In this document: piece after piece, positions 36,999-46,950 of the stretch
Numbering within the stretch: the stretch's first letter is position 1
How the letters are laid out: every line of letters begins with the position of its first letter
Assembly: GCF_002902845.1 (NCBI RefSeq)
Contig: NZ_PPTF01000068.1
Location: 194,164 to 258,163, forward strand
Direction of reading: 5' to 3'
Length of the DNA: 64,000 nucleotides
Source of the DNA: Chromobacterium sinusclupearum
Lineage (GTDB): Bacteria; Pseudomonadota; Gammaproteobacteria; Burkholderiales; Chromobacteriaceae
Program-made: the position numbers and the translations under genes
Notes under the pieces: generated by a model
The model's input: only the letters and a program-made list of their open reading frames with translations
The model's database searches: none
Told to the model about the DNA's origin: nothing

Positions 36999-38441
36999 CT
37001 ACTCGGCATGCTGTTCGGACAAAGCCTGCGCCAAGCGTTTCACCCCCAGCAGCAGGGCCTCATCCTCCAAATCGGCGTAACACAAGCGGATTCCATGCAC
37101 TACGCTGCCATCGCCGGTGAAATGACTGCCGGCCAATATCTTCACGCCTCGTCGCCGAGCATCCTCCACTAGGCGCGTCATATCGATATTCGAGCCCAAC
37201 TGCAGCCAGATCGCCAGGCCTCCCGCCGGCAACTCAAAATCGGCCTTGCCATTCAACTCCCACTGCAGCGCCTCCACCAACACCTGCCTCCGGTGTTTAT
37301 AGACGCGCCATGCCCGCCGCACATGGCGCCTCAACTCGCCGCTATCCATCAATTCCGCCACCGCCTGTTCCGTCACAGGATTGCCCTGGCGATCAATCAG
37401 CAGGATGTTGTCGACACAACGCTCGATCAGCGCCGCGGGCGCAAGCACAAAACCTATGCGCAACCCCGGAGCCAACACTTTGGACAGCGAGCCGACATAA
37501 ACCACTCGCCGTCCTCCAGGCAGGCTGGCAAGCGGATACATCGGCCGATGCGTGAAATGGAACTCGTGGTCGTAGTCGTCTTCGATGATGTGGAAGTCAT
37601 AGCGCTCCGCCAAGGCCAACAACTGCAGCCGTCGCTCCGCCGGCATCATCTTCGTGGTGGGAAACTGGTGGTGTGGCGTCAGATACACCGCCTTCACCGG
37701 ATAACGGCGACACAAGGACTCCAGTTCCCCAGACAACATGCCTTGAGCGTCGCTTGCCGCATCCAGACACTGCGCGCCCTGCGAGCGAAATGCATTGCGC
37801 GCCGATGGATAGCTCAAACGGTCCACCACGACCGCATCGCCGGGTTTCAACAACACCTTGCCGGCCAGATAGATGCCCATCAGGCTGCCGCGCACAAGGC
37901 AAATATTCTCCAACGTAGCCGACAGGCCCCGCTCCATGGTCAGCATGCGCAACAATGACTGGCGCAGCCCCAGCTCGCCGCGCGGATCGCCATAGGACAA
38001 GCGCCCCGACCGGGCGGTGGCGATCAGGGCGCGCCTATAGGCCCTGCCTAGCGCGTCGAAAGGAATCAGCCGGGAATCCGGAACGTTTTCGGAAAAATCG
38101 ATCAGATCCGCTTTCGGCATCTGCTCGGCCTGCTGCCGCGACAGGATGAAGTCCAGTTCAGCCTCCTCCGCCAACGGCGCCGGCAGCGATGCCGCAACGA
38201 ACGTGCCGCGCCGCCCCTCCGCCGTTACCCACCCCTGCGCCGCCAACTCGTCGTAGGCCAGCACCACCGTCTTGCGGTTCAAGCTCAGCCTATCCGCCAG
38301 TTCCCTGCTACCAGGCAGCGCATCGCCCGGCCTGAGCCTGCCGCGCTGGATCTCGTCCGCCACCTGCTGCGCGATCTGTAGATGCGCTGGCAAGCCGCCT
38401 TCGCGCCGTATGGTCAGCAACATGGACCAGGGTCTCAGCAT
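36999..38441 (-). CDS. MocR/PdxR-type transcription regulator (GntR HTH plus aminotransferase fold)
   Basis: The 480-aa protein has a GntR-type winged helix at about 1-85 (LPAHLQIAQQVADEIQRGRL, LPGSRELADRLSLNRKTVV) and a fold-type I aminotransferase domain from about 115 on, with the PLP Lys321 in GSLSKVLAPGLRIG. MocR regulators sense a pyridoxal or amino compound and usually control the divergent gene. Here that is the ferredoxin reductase at 38543. A palindrome in the shared promoter (38459-38501) is the likely operator. Confidence 0.9.
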   Translation of the reverse strand: MLRPWSMLLTIRREGGLPAHLQIAQQVADEIQRGRLRPGDALPGSRELADRLSLNRKTVVLAYDELAAQGWVTAEGRRGTFVAASLPAPLAEEAELDFILSRQQAEQMPKADLIDFSENVPDSRLIPFDALGRAYRRALIATARSGRLSYGDPRGELGLRQSLLRMLTMERGLSATLENICLVRGSLMGIYLAGKVLLKPGDAVVVDRLSYPSARNAFRSQGAQCLDAASDAQGMLSGELESLCRRYPVKAVYLTPHHQFPTTKMMPAERRLQLLALAERYDFHIIEDDYDHEFHFTHRPMYPLASLPGGRRVVYVGSLSKVLAPGLRIGFVLAPAALIERCVDNILLIDRQGNPVTEQAVAELMDSGELRRHVRRAWRVYKHRRQVLVEALQWELNGKADFELPAGGLAIWLQLGSNIDMTRLVEDARRRGVKILAGSHFTGDGSVVHGIRLCYADLEDEALLLGVKRLAQALSEQHAE

Positions 38442-38458
38442 GCGTGTCTCCCCGCATC

Positions 38459-38501
38459 TGGACCAGTCAATTTATAAAAACTGGATGTTTTTACTGGTCC
38501 A
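38459..38501. promoter_or_regulatory. operator-like inverted repeat between mocR-type gene and reductase gene
   Basis: TGGACCAGT at 38459-38467 and its perfect complement ACTGGTCCA at 38493-38501 flank an AT-rich spacer. An extra ACTGG lies in the spacer at 38480-38484. Inverted and direct repeats with long spacers are typical of MocR operators. It covers the divergent promoter region of both genes. Confidence 0.65.
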
Positions 38502-38542
38502 TCACTCTTATAGCATAAGCATGTTTTTGGGAGATATGCACG

Positions 38543-39586
38543 ATGATCGAAACCTATTCTTACCGCTTGCAAGCACTGCACTGGCTGGATGGCGTCACGC
38601 TGCGTCTGCTGTTGCGCCCGGAATGCCACCGCGGCTTGTCCATCCAGGCAGGCCAATTCTTCAGCCTGCAACTCCCATCCGGCATCACACGCAGCTACTC
38701 CCTGGCCTGCGCTCCGCGCAACGATGGTTGGCTGGAGGCCCACATCCGGCTGCGCGCAGCCGGCCAGGCCAGCGCATGGCTGCGGCATGAAGCGTGTCCT
38801 GGTCAGATGCTGACTATTAGCGGTCCCTTCGGCGACTGCGTATGGGAGGCGGAGCAGGCAGCGATAGACCGTGTGGTCATGCTGGCCACCGGCACCGGCA
38901 TCGCCCCGCTGAAAGCCATGCTGGAATACGCCCACGCGGCGGGATGCCGCACGCCGATGCATCTGTATTGGGGCGGCGCCGAAGACGCCGATCTCTATCT
39001 GGCCGAATACTTTGCCAGTCTGGCTCTGCGTTGGCCGTTATTGCGTTTCATCCCCGTACTGAGCAATGCGCCGGCTGAATGGACCGGCCGCCGCGGCTTT
39101 GTCCAAGACGTCGCCGCCACAGACCATCCCGACCTGAGCAGCGCTCGCGTCTACGCCTGCGGCGGGCCGCGCATGGTGGAGCAGGCACGCGCGTTGCTGA
39201 CGGATCGCTGCCATCTGCCCGCTGAGCGCTTTCACGCCGATGCCTTCGTCCCTGCGCAAGCACCTGCCGCCAACCACGGCAATCTGACTGTGCGCTGGCG
39301 CCGGCCGCAAGGCGACTGGCTGACAGTACCCGCCGTTGAAGGAGATCCGCTGATAACCGCGCTGGCCGCCGCCGGTCTGGTGCTGCCGGTATGCGGCGGG
39401 CAGGCTGCTTGCGGAGCCTGCCGTGTCGCCATCGATTCCAATTGGCTGAGCCAGCTGCCGCAACCTTCTCGACAGGAGCAACGGCTGCTGGCCGCGCTGG
39501 ATGAGCCATCGCCGGCGCATCGCCTGGCCTGTCAAATCAAGCTGAGCACCGAACTGAACGGCCTGTCTCTGGCCGCCCATCGCTGA
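38543..39586 (+). CDS. flavin/NAD reductase with C-terminal 2Fe-2S ferredoxin domain
   Basis: The 347-aa protein has three domains: FAD-binding (about 1-100, with SYSLAC), NAD-binding (about 105-230, with ATGTGIAPLKAML) and a C-terminal 2Fe-2S domain (about 255-347). The cluster motif is CGGQAACGAC, C-x5-C-x2-C, with a fourth Cys in RLACQI. That spacing is of the adrenodoxin type, not the plant-type C-x4-C-x2-C usual in oxygenase reductases. It should pass electrons from NAD(P)H to a partner such as a P450 or Rieske oxygenase, but no such partner gene is in the window. First gene of a unit with the M24 peptidase. Confidence 0.86.
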   Translation: MIETYSYRLQALHWLDGVTLRLLLRPECHRGLSIQAGQFFSLQLPSGITRSYSLACAPRNDGWLEAHIRLRAAGQASAWLRHEACPGQMLTISGPFGDCVWEAEQAAIDRVVMLATGTGIAPLKAMLEYAHAAGCRTPMHLYWGGAEDADLYLAEYFASLALRWPLLRFIPVLSNAPAEWTGRRGFVQDVAATDHPDLSSARVYACGGPRMVEQARALLTDRCHLPAERFHADAFVPAQAPAANHGNLTVRWRRPQGDWLTVPAVEGDPLITALAAAGLVLPVCGGQAACGACRVAIDSNWLSQLPQPSRQEQRLLAALDEPSPAHRLACQIKLSTELNGLSLAAHR

Positions 39587-39606
39587 TGTTTACAAGGAGA
39601 ACCACC

Positions 39607-40290
39607 ATGCAAGAAACCTGTTTGCCGCAAGAAGCCGTTGGCGCGGCTTTCAACCGCGAAACCATGCTGGACGTGCGACGCCGCACACGGGATGCCGTGC
39701 ACAAAATTGCATCCCACATTCGTCCCGGCATGCTGGAAGAAGACGCGGTGGAACTGGCTCGCGACGTGTTGGCCGATGCCGGCATGCTGCGGGGTTGGCA
39801 CGACGTCTACGTGCGCTTTGGCCGCAACACGCTGAAAACCTTTGGCGCGCCATCGGAACCAGGCGTCTATCTTGGCGAAAACGACATTTTCTTCATCGAC
39901 ATCGGTCCGGTATGGAAACAGTGGGAAGGCGACGCTGGCGATACCTTCGTCACCGGCAGCGATCCGGAGCGCATCCGCTGCGCCGACGATGCGCGCGCCA
40001 TTTTCCATGAAGTGAGGAGCCATTGGCTGAAGGAGGGCTGCAGCGGACGAGAACTATACCGCTACGCCGAAGACTGCGCCCATCGCCGCGGCTGGCGATT
40101 GAATCTCGACCTTTCTGGCCACAGGCTGGCAGATTTCCCCCATGCCGCCATACACAATGGCGCATTGGCGGACTTCGACCATGCGCCGAGCGCGCTGCTA
40201 TGGGTGCTGGAAATCCATATCCGCCATCCCAATGAGGCATATGGCGCTTTTTTTGAAGACATGCTGCTGGACGACAGTCACTACCTGTAA
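39607..40290 (+). CDS. M24-family metallopeptidase-like protein
   Basis: This 227-aa protein has a pita-bread fold without the N-terminal domain of aminopeptidase P. Metal ligand candidates are Asp in FFIDIGPVW, Asp in EGDAGDTFV, His in DFPHAAIH or SGHRL, Glu in LEIHI and Glu in FFEDML. AAGGAG precedes ATG 39607, which lies 20 bp after the reductase stop, so both belong to one transcript under the MocR-type regulator. Members include Xaa-Pro peptidases and C-N hydrolases such as creatinase. The substrate is unknown. Confidence 0.8.
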   Translation: MQETCLPQEAVGAAFNRETMLDVRRRTRDAVHKIASHIRPGMLEEDAVELARDVLADAGMLRGWHDVYVRFGRNTLKTFGAPSEPGVYLGENDIFFIDIGPVWKQWEGDAGDTFVTGSDPERIRCADDARAIFHEVRSHWLKEGCSGRELYRYAEDCAHRRGWRLNLDLSGHRLADFPHAAIHNGALADFDHAPSALLWVLEIHIRHPNEAYGAFFEDMLLDDSHYL

Positions 40291-40302
40291 GCGAGACGCG
40301 AT

Positions 40303-40635
40303 ATGCCCAAATTGTTCTCTTACGGCACGCTGCAACAAGACAATGTGCAGCTCGCCACCTTCGGCCACCTATTGCGCGGCCGCCCGGCTCAATTAGTCGG
40401 CTTCAAGCTGGATAGTCTGGAAATTCGCGATGCCGAAGTGGTGCGCGCCAGCGGCAAGACCCACCATCCCATCGTCCGATTGAGCGAGAATCCGCAAGAC
40501 TGCGTTGCCGGCAGCGTGTTCGACATCAGCGATGAAGAGCTGGAACTGGCGGACCGCTATGAGGTGGATGATTACCAGCGGGTAGAAGCGCTGCTGGATA
40601 CGGGCGAACGGGCCTGGGTCTATATCGCCGCTTAG
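40303..40635 (+). CDS. gamma-glutamylcyclotransferase-like (AIG2/YtfP) protein
   Basis: This 110-aa protein is a GGCT-like domain with the signature FSYGTLQQ at the N terminus and the acid-rich segment FDISDEELELADRYEVDDYQRV, which contains the probable catalytic Glu. Such proteins may act as cyclotransferases on gamma-glutamyl compounds. It starts 12 bp after the M24 gene and may be cotranscribed with it. Paired DnaA boxes follow its stop. Confidence 0.85.
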   Translation: MPKLFSYGTLQQDNVQLATFGHLLRGRPAQLVGFKLDSLEIRDAEVVRASGKTHHPIVRLSENPQDCVAGSVFDISDEELELADRYEVDDYQRVEALLDTGERAWVYIAA

Positions 40636-40666
40636 CCGCAAAAGGCCATAGACAAGGGGCGATGGC

Positions 40667-40704
40667 TTATCCACAACCATCGCCCGTTTCTATTTTTATC
40701 CACA
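40667..40704 (+). promoter_or_regulatory. pair of DnaA boxes spaced 29 bp
   Basis: TTATCCACA occurs at 40667-40675 and at 40696-40704, again 29 bp apart, in a convergent intergenic gap between GGCT and DUF2789 stops. A promoter role is unlikely in this position. Confidence 0.6.
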
Positions 40705-40707
40705 GCT

Positions 40708-40947
40708 TCAGGATTCGCCTTGCTGCAGCAACACCGCCAGCTCGTCCACCGCCTCGCTCCATTCGGCATCATTCTCCAGCGATTGGCGCAGGAAGGCCGC
40801 CTGCGCAGGACTCCAGAACGGCGCGTCAGCCAGATTGGACTTGGGCGGCAGCGGATGGCTGGCGATGAAGGCGCGCATCGCCGCCGGATCGTCGGACAAG
40901 CCCAGCTGGCGGAACAGGCCAGGCAACAGATGGCTGCTGGTATCCAT
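40708..40947 (-). CDS. DUF2789-family protein
   Basis: The protein is small (79 aa) and acidic. Start MDTSSHLLPGLFRQLGLSDD, then FIASHPLPPKSNLADAPFW and QAAFLRQSLENDAEWSEAVDEL, matches the DUF2789 pattern found in many proteobacteria. ATG 40947 is chosen because the upstream extension to 41007 is not part of the family. Function is unknown. Confidence 0.82.
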   Translation of the reverse strand: MDTSSHLLPGLFRQLGLSDDPAAMRAFIASHPLPPKSNLADAPFWSPAQAAFLRQSLENDAEWSEAVDELAVLLQQGES

Positions 40948-41052
40948 AGCAGGCTCCTGCGGTGAGGGAGATACGCTCATCGTATACCCAAGCCATCGTG
41001 GCGGCATGAAAAAAGCGGCGGTCTGCGCCGCCGCCTGTTGTTCCAGCCATAC

Positions 41053-43165
<2,113 letters not shown>

Positions 43166-43288
43166 GCGATGCTGTGAAGGTAAGGCAAATATGGGATAAT
43201 CGCAAGTTATCGTCATGACCAGAGTCTTGCCGCCGCCGCTGTCTTCCATCCGGCGGAGCGGACTCCCAGCCCTCCGGAGTGTAAGTTG

Positions 43289-43948
43289 ATGGATTTCGAA
43301 AAAACCCGTTTCAACATGGTCGAACAGCAGATTCGCCCGTGGGATGTACTGGATCAGACCATTCTGGATCTGCTGTTCCACGTGAAACGCGAGGACTTCG
43401 TCGCCGACAGCCAGCGCCAGCTGGCTTTCGTCGATACCGAACTGCCGCTGCCCAACGGCCGCAAGATGTTGCAACCGAAAATGGAAGCGCGCCTGGCCCA
43501 GGACGCCGGCATCCAGCCGACCGACAAGATTCTGGAAATCGGCACCGGCAGCGGCTATCTGACCGCGCTGCTGGCCAAGCTGGGTAAGCAGGTGGTCAGC
43601 GTCGAAATCGATCCGGCGCAGAAAGAACGCGCCGCCGCCAATCTGAAAAAAGCCGGCATCGCCAACGTCACCCTGGTTGAGGGCGACGGCGTGCTGGGCC
43701 TGCCGGACCAGGCGCCTTACGACGTGATCGTGGTGGGCGGCTCCCTGCCGGTCGTGCCGCAGGAACTGAAGAACCAGCTGGCCGTCGGCGGCCGCCTGAT
43801 TCTGGTGGTCGGCGATCTGCCGGTGATGAGCTGCAAGCTGATTCAGCGCGAAACCGAAACCAGCTTCCGCGAAACGGCGCTGTTCGAAACCTGTATCGAG
43901 CGGCTGCAAAAATTCGAGGCGGTGGAACCCGCCCGTTTCAGCTTCTGA
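43289..43948 (+). CDS. protein-L-isoaspartate O-methyltransferase-like SAM enzyme
   Basis: The 219-aa protein has the SAM-binding motif I ILEIGTGSGYLTALLA at about 84-99 and VVSVEID as motif II. Start MDFEKTRFNMVEQQIRPWDV is typical of the PCMT-like subgroup found upstream of rhodanese and tolC in betaproteobacteria. It may repair isoaspartyl residues, but key Ser/Thr positions differ in this subgroup, so activity is uncertain. ATG 43289 is used; a TTG codon lies directly before it. The rhodanese gene starts 2 bp after its stop. Confidence 0.85.
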   Translation: MDFEKTRFNMVEQQIRPWDVLDQTILDLLFHVKREDFVADSQRQLAFVDTELPLPNGRKMLQPKMEARLAQDAGIQPTDKILEIGTGSGYLTALLAKLGKQVVSVEIDPAQKERAAANLKKAGIANVTLVEGDGVLGLPDQAPYDVIVVGGSLPVVPQELKNQLAVGGRLILVVGDLPVMSCKLIQRETETSFRETALFETCIERLQKFEAVEPARFSF

Positions 43949-43950
43949 TC

Positions 43951-44277
43951 ATGCTGCGCGAAATCACCGCCCCCGCCCTCGCCGCACAACTGGCAGACCC
44001 GCAGGCCAAGCGCCCGGTGCTGCTGGACGTGCGCGAAGGCTGGGAATACCAGCTCGCGCACATCGAAGGCAGCATGCACATCCCGATGAATCTGATTCCG
44101 ATCCGGATGAGCGAGCTGCCGGACGACGCCACCATCGTCGCCATCTGCCACCATGGCATGCGCAGCGCCCAGGTGGCGCTGTTCCTGCAGAATGCCGGCT
44201 TTGACGATGTGATCAATCTGCAAGGCGGCATCGACGCCTGGTCGACGCAGGTGGATGCGTCCATCGCCCGCTACTAA
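43951..44277 (+). CDS. rhodanese-like sulfurtransferase
   Basis: This 108-aa single rhodanese domain has VLLDVREGWEYQLAHIEGS and the active loop ICHHGMRS with catalytic Cys66. This loop (CxxGxR) resembles that of GlpE-type proteins. It acts in the cytoplasm as a sulfane-sulfur carrier. It is tightly linked to the upstream PCMT-like gene and followed by a terminator. Confidence 0.9.
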   Translation: MLREITAPALAAQLADPQAKRPVLLDVREGWEYQLAHIEGSMHIPMNLIPIRMSELPDDATIVAICHHGMRSAQVALFLQNAGFDDVINLQGGIDAWSTQVDASIARY

Positions 44278-44298
44278 GCGCGCCGCGCCCGCCAGACG

Positions 44299-44322
44299 AC
44301 ACCGCCTCCGGGCGGTGTTTTG
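44299..44322 (+). terminator. Rho-independent terminator after the rhodanese gene
   Basis: An 8-bp stem (ACACCGCC at 44299-44306, GGCGGTGT at 44311-44318) with a TCCG loop is followed by TTTTG. Confidence 0.85.
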
Positions 44323-44390
44323 TTTGGAACGAATCGCGCCGTCCCCATTCCAAGCCTCGTTATCCGCATGACCCGCCGCAAAGAAACCTT

Positions 44391-45113
44391 ATGTCCGCTC
44401 TGACTTACCTGTCTCCCGCCCTCGCCCGCGTCCATCCCGCCTGGGAAACCGTACTGCGGCAGCCGGCCATCGCCGCAAAACTGGCCGAAATCGATCGCCA
44501 GCTTTGCCAGCAACAGCAAGACGGCAAGACGCTGTTTCCGCCGCCGCCGCAAGTGTTCAACGCGCTGAGCTTCGCCGCGCCGGCCGACGTCAAGGTGGTG
44601 ATCCTGGGCCAAGACCCCTACCACGGCGACGGCGAGGCGATGGGCCTGTCGTTCTCGGTGCCGGAAGGCGTTCGGGTGCCGCCCAGCTTGCGCAATATCT
44701 ACAAGGAACTGGCGGCCGACCTCGGCCTGGGCATTCCGGCCAGCGGCGACCTCAGCCACTGGGCGCAACAGGGCGTGCTGCTGCTGAACAGCGTGCTGAC
44801 CGTCGAACGCGACAAGGCCGGCAGCCACGGCAAGCTGGGTTGGCAAATGGTCAGCGACGCACTGATCGACGTCGTCAACCGCGATAACGCGGGCTGCGTC
44901 TTCCTGCTGTGGGGCAACTGGGCGCACACCAAGGCCGAACGCATCGACACCAGCCGCCACCTGGTGCTGACCGCCGCCCACCCGTCGCCGCTGTCCGCCA
45001 GCCGCGGCTTCCACGGCTGCCGCCACTTCTCCCAGGTCAATGCCTGGCTGATCGCACGCGGCCGCCAGCCGGTGCGCTGGGCGCCCGCCGCCACGCAGAG
45101 CAGTCTGTTCTAA
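44391..45113 (+). CDS. ung: uracil-DNA glycosylase
   Basis: The 240-aa enzyme has the water-activating loop GQDPYHGD at 73-80, the LLLNSVLTV region and the C-terminal HPSPLSASRGF minor-groove loop. It is a family 1 UDG that removes uracil from DNA. It starts at ATG 44391 after the terminator of the previous unit. Confidence 0.96.
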   Translation: MSALTYLSPALARVHPAWETVLRQPAIAAKLAEIDRQLCQQQQDGKTLFPPPPQVFNALSFAAPADVKVVILGQDPYHGDGEAMGLSFSVPEGVRVPPSLRNIYKELAADLGLGIPASGDLSHWAQQGVLLLNSVLTVERDKAGSHGKLGWQMVSDALIDVVNRDNAGCVFLLWGNWAHTKAERIDTSRHLVLTAAHPSPLSASRGFHGCRHFSQVNAWLIARGRQPVRWAPAATQSSLF

Positions 45114-45193
45114 ACAAGACTGTCCGCTGCGCCACTTTTCGCGGCGGACGGCTTGCCCTAAGCTAGTAGCTCCGCCACTCCTCTCTCTACATC

Positions 45194-46504
45194 GTGGAAA
45201 TCTTGCTGCTGCTCGGCCTGGTGCTGTTGAACGCCGTTTTTGCGATGGCCGAAATCGCCATTGTCTCCTCCCGCAAAGTCAGATTGCAGCAAAAGGCCGA
45301 CGAAGGCCACAAGGGCGCCCGCGCCGCGCTGAAACTGGCCGCCGAACCCACCCGCTTCCTGTCCACCATCCAGATCGGCATCACCTCGATCAGCATCCTG
45401 TCCGGCGTCTACGGCGAGGCGGCGCTGTCCGAGCATCTGCGCGGCGCGCTGAGCCACTACGCGCTGCTGGCGCCGTACGCTAAGCCGCTGTCAGTGGCCA
45501 TCATGGTGCTGTTCATCACCACCCTGTCGCTGATCCTGGGCGAACTGGTGCCGAAGCGGCTGGCGCTCTTGAATCCGGAACGGGTGGCGATGACGCTGGC
45601 GCGGCCCATGCTGTTGCTGTCGCGCGCCAGCGGGCCGCTGGTGCAAGTGTTCAGCCGCATCACCGATGGCCTGCTGCGCTTGCTGCGCGCCAAGAAAAGC
45701 GACGAGCCGTCCATCACCGAGGACGAGATCCGCACGCTGATGGAACAAGGCGCCGACGAAGGCGTGTTCGACCGCGCCGAACAGGAGCTGGTGGAAAACA
45801 TTTTCCGGCTGGACAATCGCAAGGTGGCCTCGGTGATGACGCCGCGCAAGGACGTGGTGATCCTCGATCTGGAAGACGGCCCCGAGCAAAACCGCGAAGT
45901 ATTGCTGCAGCACGCCTTCAGCCACTTCCCGGTGTGCCGCGGCGACACCGACCAGGTCATCGGCATCCTCAACGCCAAGCGGCTGCTGGACCGCCTGCTG
46001 ACCGGCCAGCCGGTTGATTTTTCCGCCGACCTGGCCCCGCCGCTATACGTGCCGGCCACCTCTTCATTGATGCAGTTGCTGGAGCAGTTCAAGCAGGCGC
46101 GCAGCCACAGCGCGCTGGTGGTGGATGAGTACGGCGAGCTGGAAGGTCTGGTATCGATCAACGACGTGATGGAAGCCATCGTCGGCGATATGCAGGCCAT
46201 TAGCGGCGAAGATGACGAGATTGTGCAGCGAGAGGATGGCAGCTGGCTGGTGGACGGCATGGTGTCGCTGGACAACTTCCGCGAGTTTTTCGAACTGGAC
46301 AGCAGGCTGCCGGGCGAAGCCGGCGGCAACATCCACACGCTGGGCGGCGTGATGATGTACAAGCTCGGCCGCATTCCCAGCGTCACCGACCGTTTCGAGT
46401 GGAACGGCTTCAGCTTTGAAGTGGTCGACATGGATAAAACCCGTGTCGACAAAATCCTGGTGCAACGCCGCCACATGCCGCAACCGGAGTTCGAATCGAT
46501 ATGA
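45194..46504 (+). CDS. CNNM/CorC-type hemolysin-family membrane protein (DUF21-CBS-CorC)
   Basis: The 436-aa protein has an N-terminal DUF21 membrane domain with three to four helices (ILLLLGLVLLNAVFAMAEIA, then LILGELVPKRLAL), two CBS motifs (VMTPRKDVVILDL and ALVVDEYGELEGLVSINDVMEAIVGD) and a C-terminal CorC_HlyC domain. Related proteins handle Mg2+ or Co2+. The start is a GTG at 45194. Its stop overlaps the start of the AAC(6')-like gene. Confidence 0.88.
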   Translation: MEILLLLGLVLLNAVFAMAEIAIVSSRKVRLQQKADEGHKGARAALKLAAEPTRFLSTIQIGITSISILSGVYGEAALSEHLRGALSHYALLAPYAKPLSVAIMVLFITTLSLILGELVPKRLALLNPERVAMTLARPMLLLSRASGPLVQVFSRITDGLLRLLRAKKSDEPSITEDEIRTLMEQGADEGVFDRAEQELVENIFRLDNRKVASVMTPRKDVVILDLEDGPEQNREVLLQHAFSHFPVCRGDTDQVIGILNAKRLLDRLLTGQPVDFSADLAPPLYVPATSSLMQLLEQFKQARSHSALVVDEYGELEGLVSINDVMEAIVGDMQAISGEDDEIVQREDGSWLVDGMVSLDNFREFFELDSRLPGEAGGNIHTLGGVMMYKLGRIPSVTDRFEWNGFSFEVVDMDKTRVDKILVQRRHMPQPEFESI

Positions 46505-46941
46505 TTTCGCTCAGCCCCGCATCTTTCCATGCCGCTGACTGGCTGAACCTGCGCACGGCGCTGTGGCCGGACTGCCCGGCCGCTGAACACCAGCAGGAAA
46601 TCGCCGAACAAACGGCCAATCCCGCACGCTTCGCCGCCTTTGTCGCCCGCGACGACGACGCGGCAATAGGCCTGCTTGAAGTTGCGATTCGCAACGACTA
46701 CGTCAACGGCACCAGCCGCTCGCCGGTGGCCTTTGTCGAGGGTATTTACGTCGCGCCATCGCATCGCCGCGCCGGCGTGGCCGCCCTGTTGCTGGGCGCG
46801 GCGCGGGAATGGGCCCGCGCCCGGGACTGCGCCGAACTGGCCTCCGACACCGCCCTGGATAATCTGACGGCGCAAGCCGCCCATCTGGCGCTGGGTTTCG
46901 AGGAGACCGAGCGCGTGGTGTTCTACCGGATGGCGCTGTAA
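46501..46941 (+). CDS. GNAT acetyltransferase resembling AAC(6')-I aminoglycoside acetyltransferases
   Basis: The 146-aa protein carries the motifs of chromosomal AAC(6')-I enzymes: NLRTALWPDCP near the N terminus, AIRNDYVNGTSRSPVAFVEG in the middle, GIYVAPSHRRAGVAALLL (acetyl-CoA pyrophosphate loop) and LASDTALDN with ALGFEETERVVFYR at the end. The spacing also fits. It may acetylate the 6'-amino group of aminoglycosides or be a relative with another substrate. It overlaps the CorC-like gene by 4 bp (ATGA), so it is co-expressed. Confidence 0.8.
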   Translation: MISLSPASFHAADWLNLRTALWPDCPAAEHQQEIAEQTANPARFAAFVARDDDAAIGLLEVAIRNDYVNGTSRSPVAFVEGIYVAPSHRRAGVAALLLGAAREWARARDCAELASDTALDNLTAQAAHLALGFEETERVVFYRMAL

Positions 46942-46950
46942 GACCCCGTG

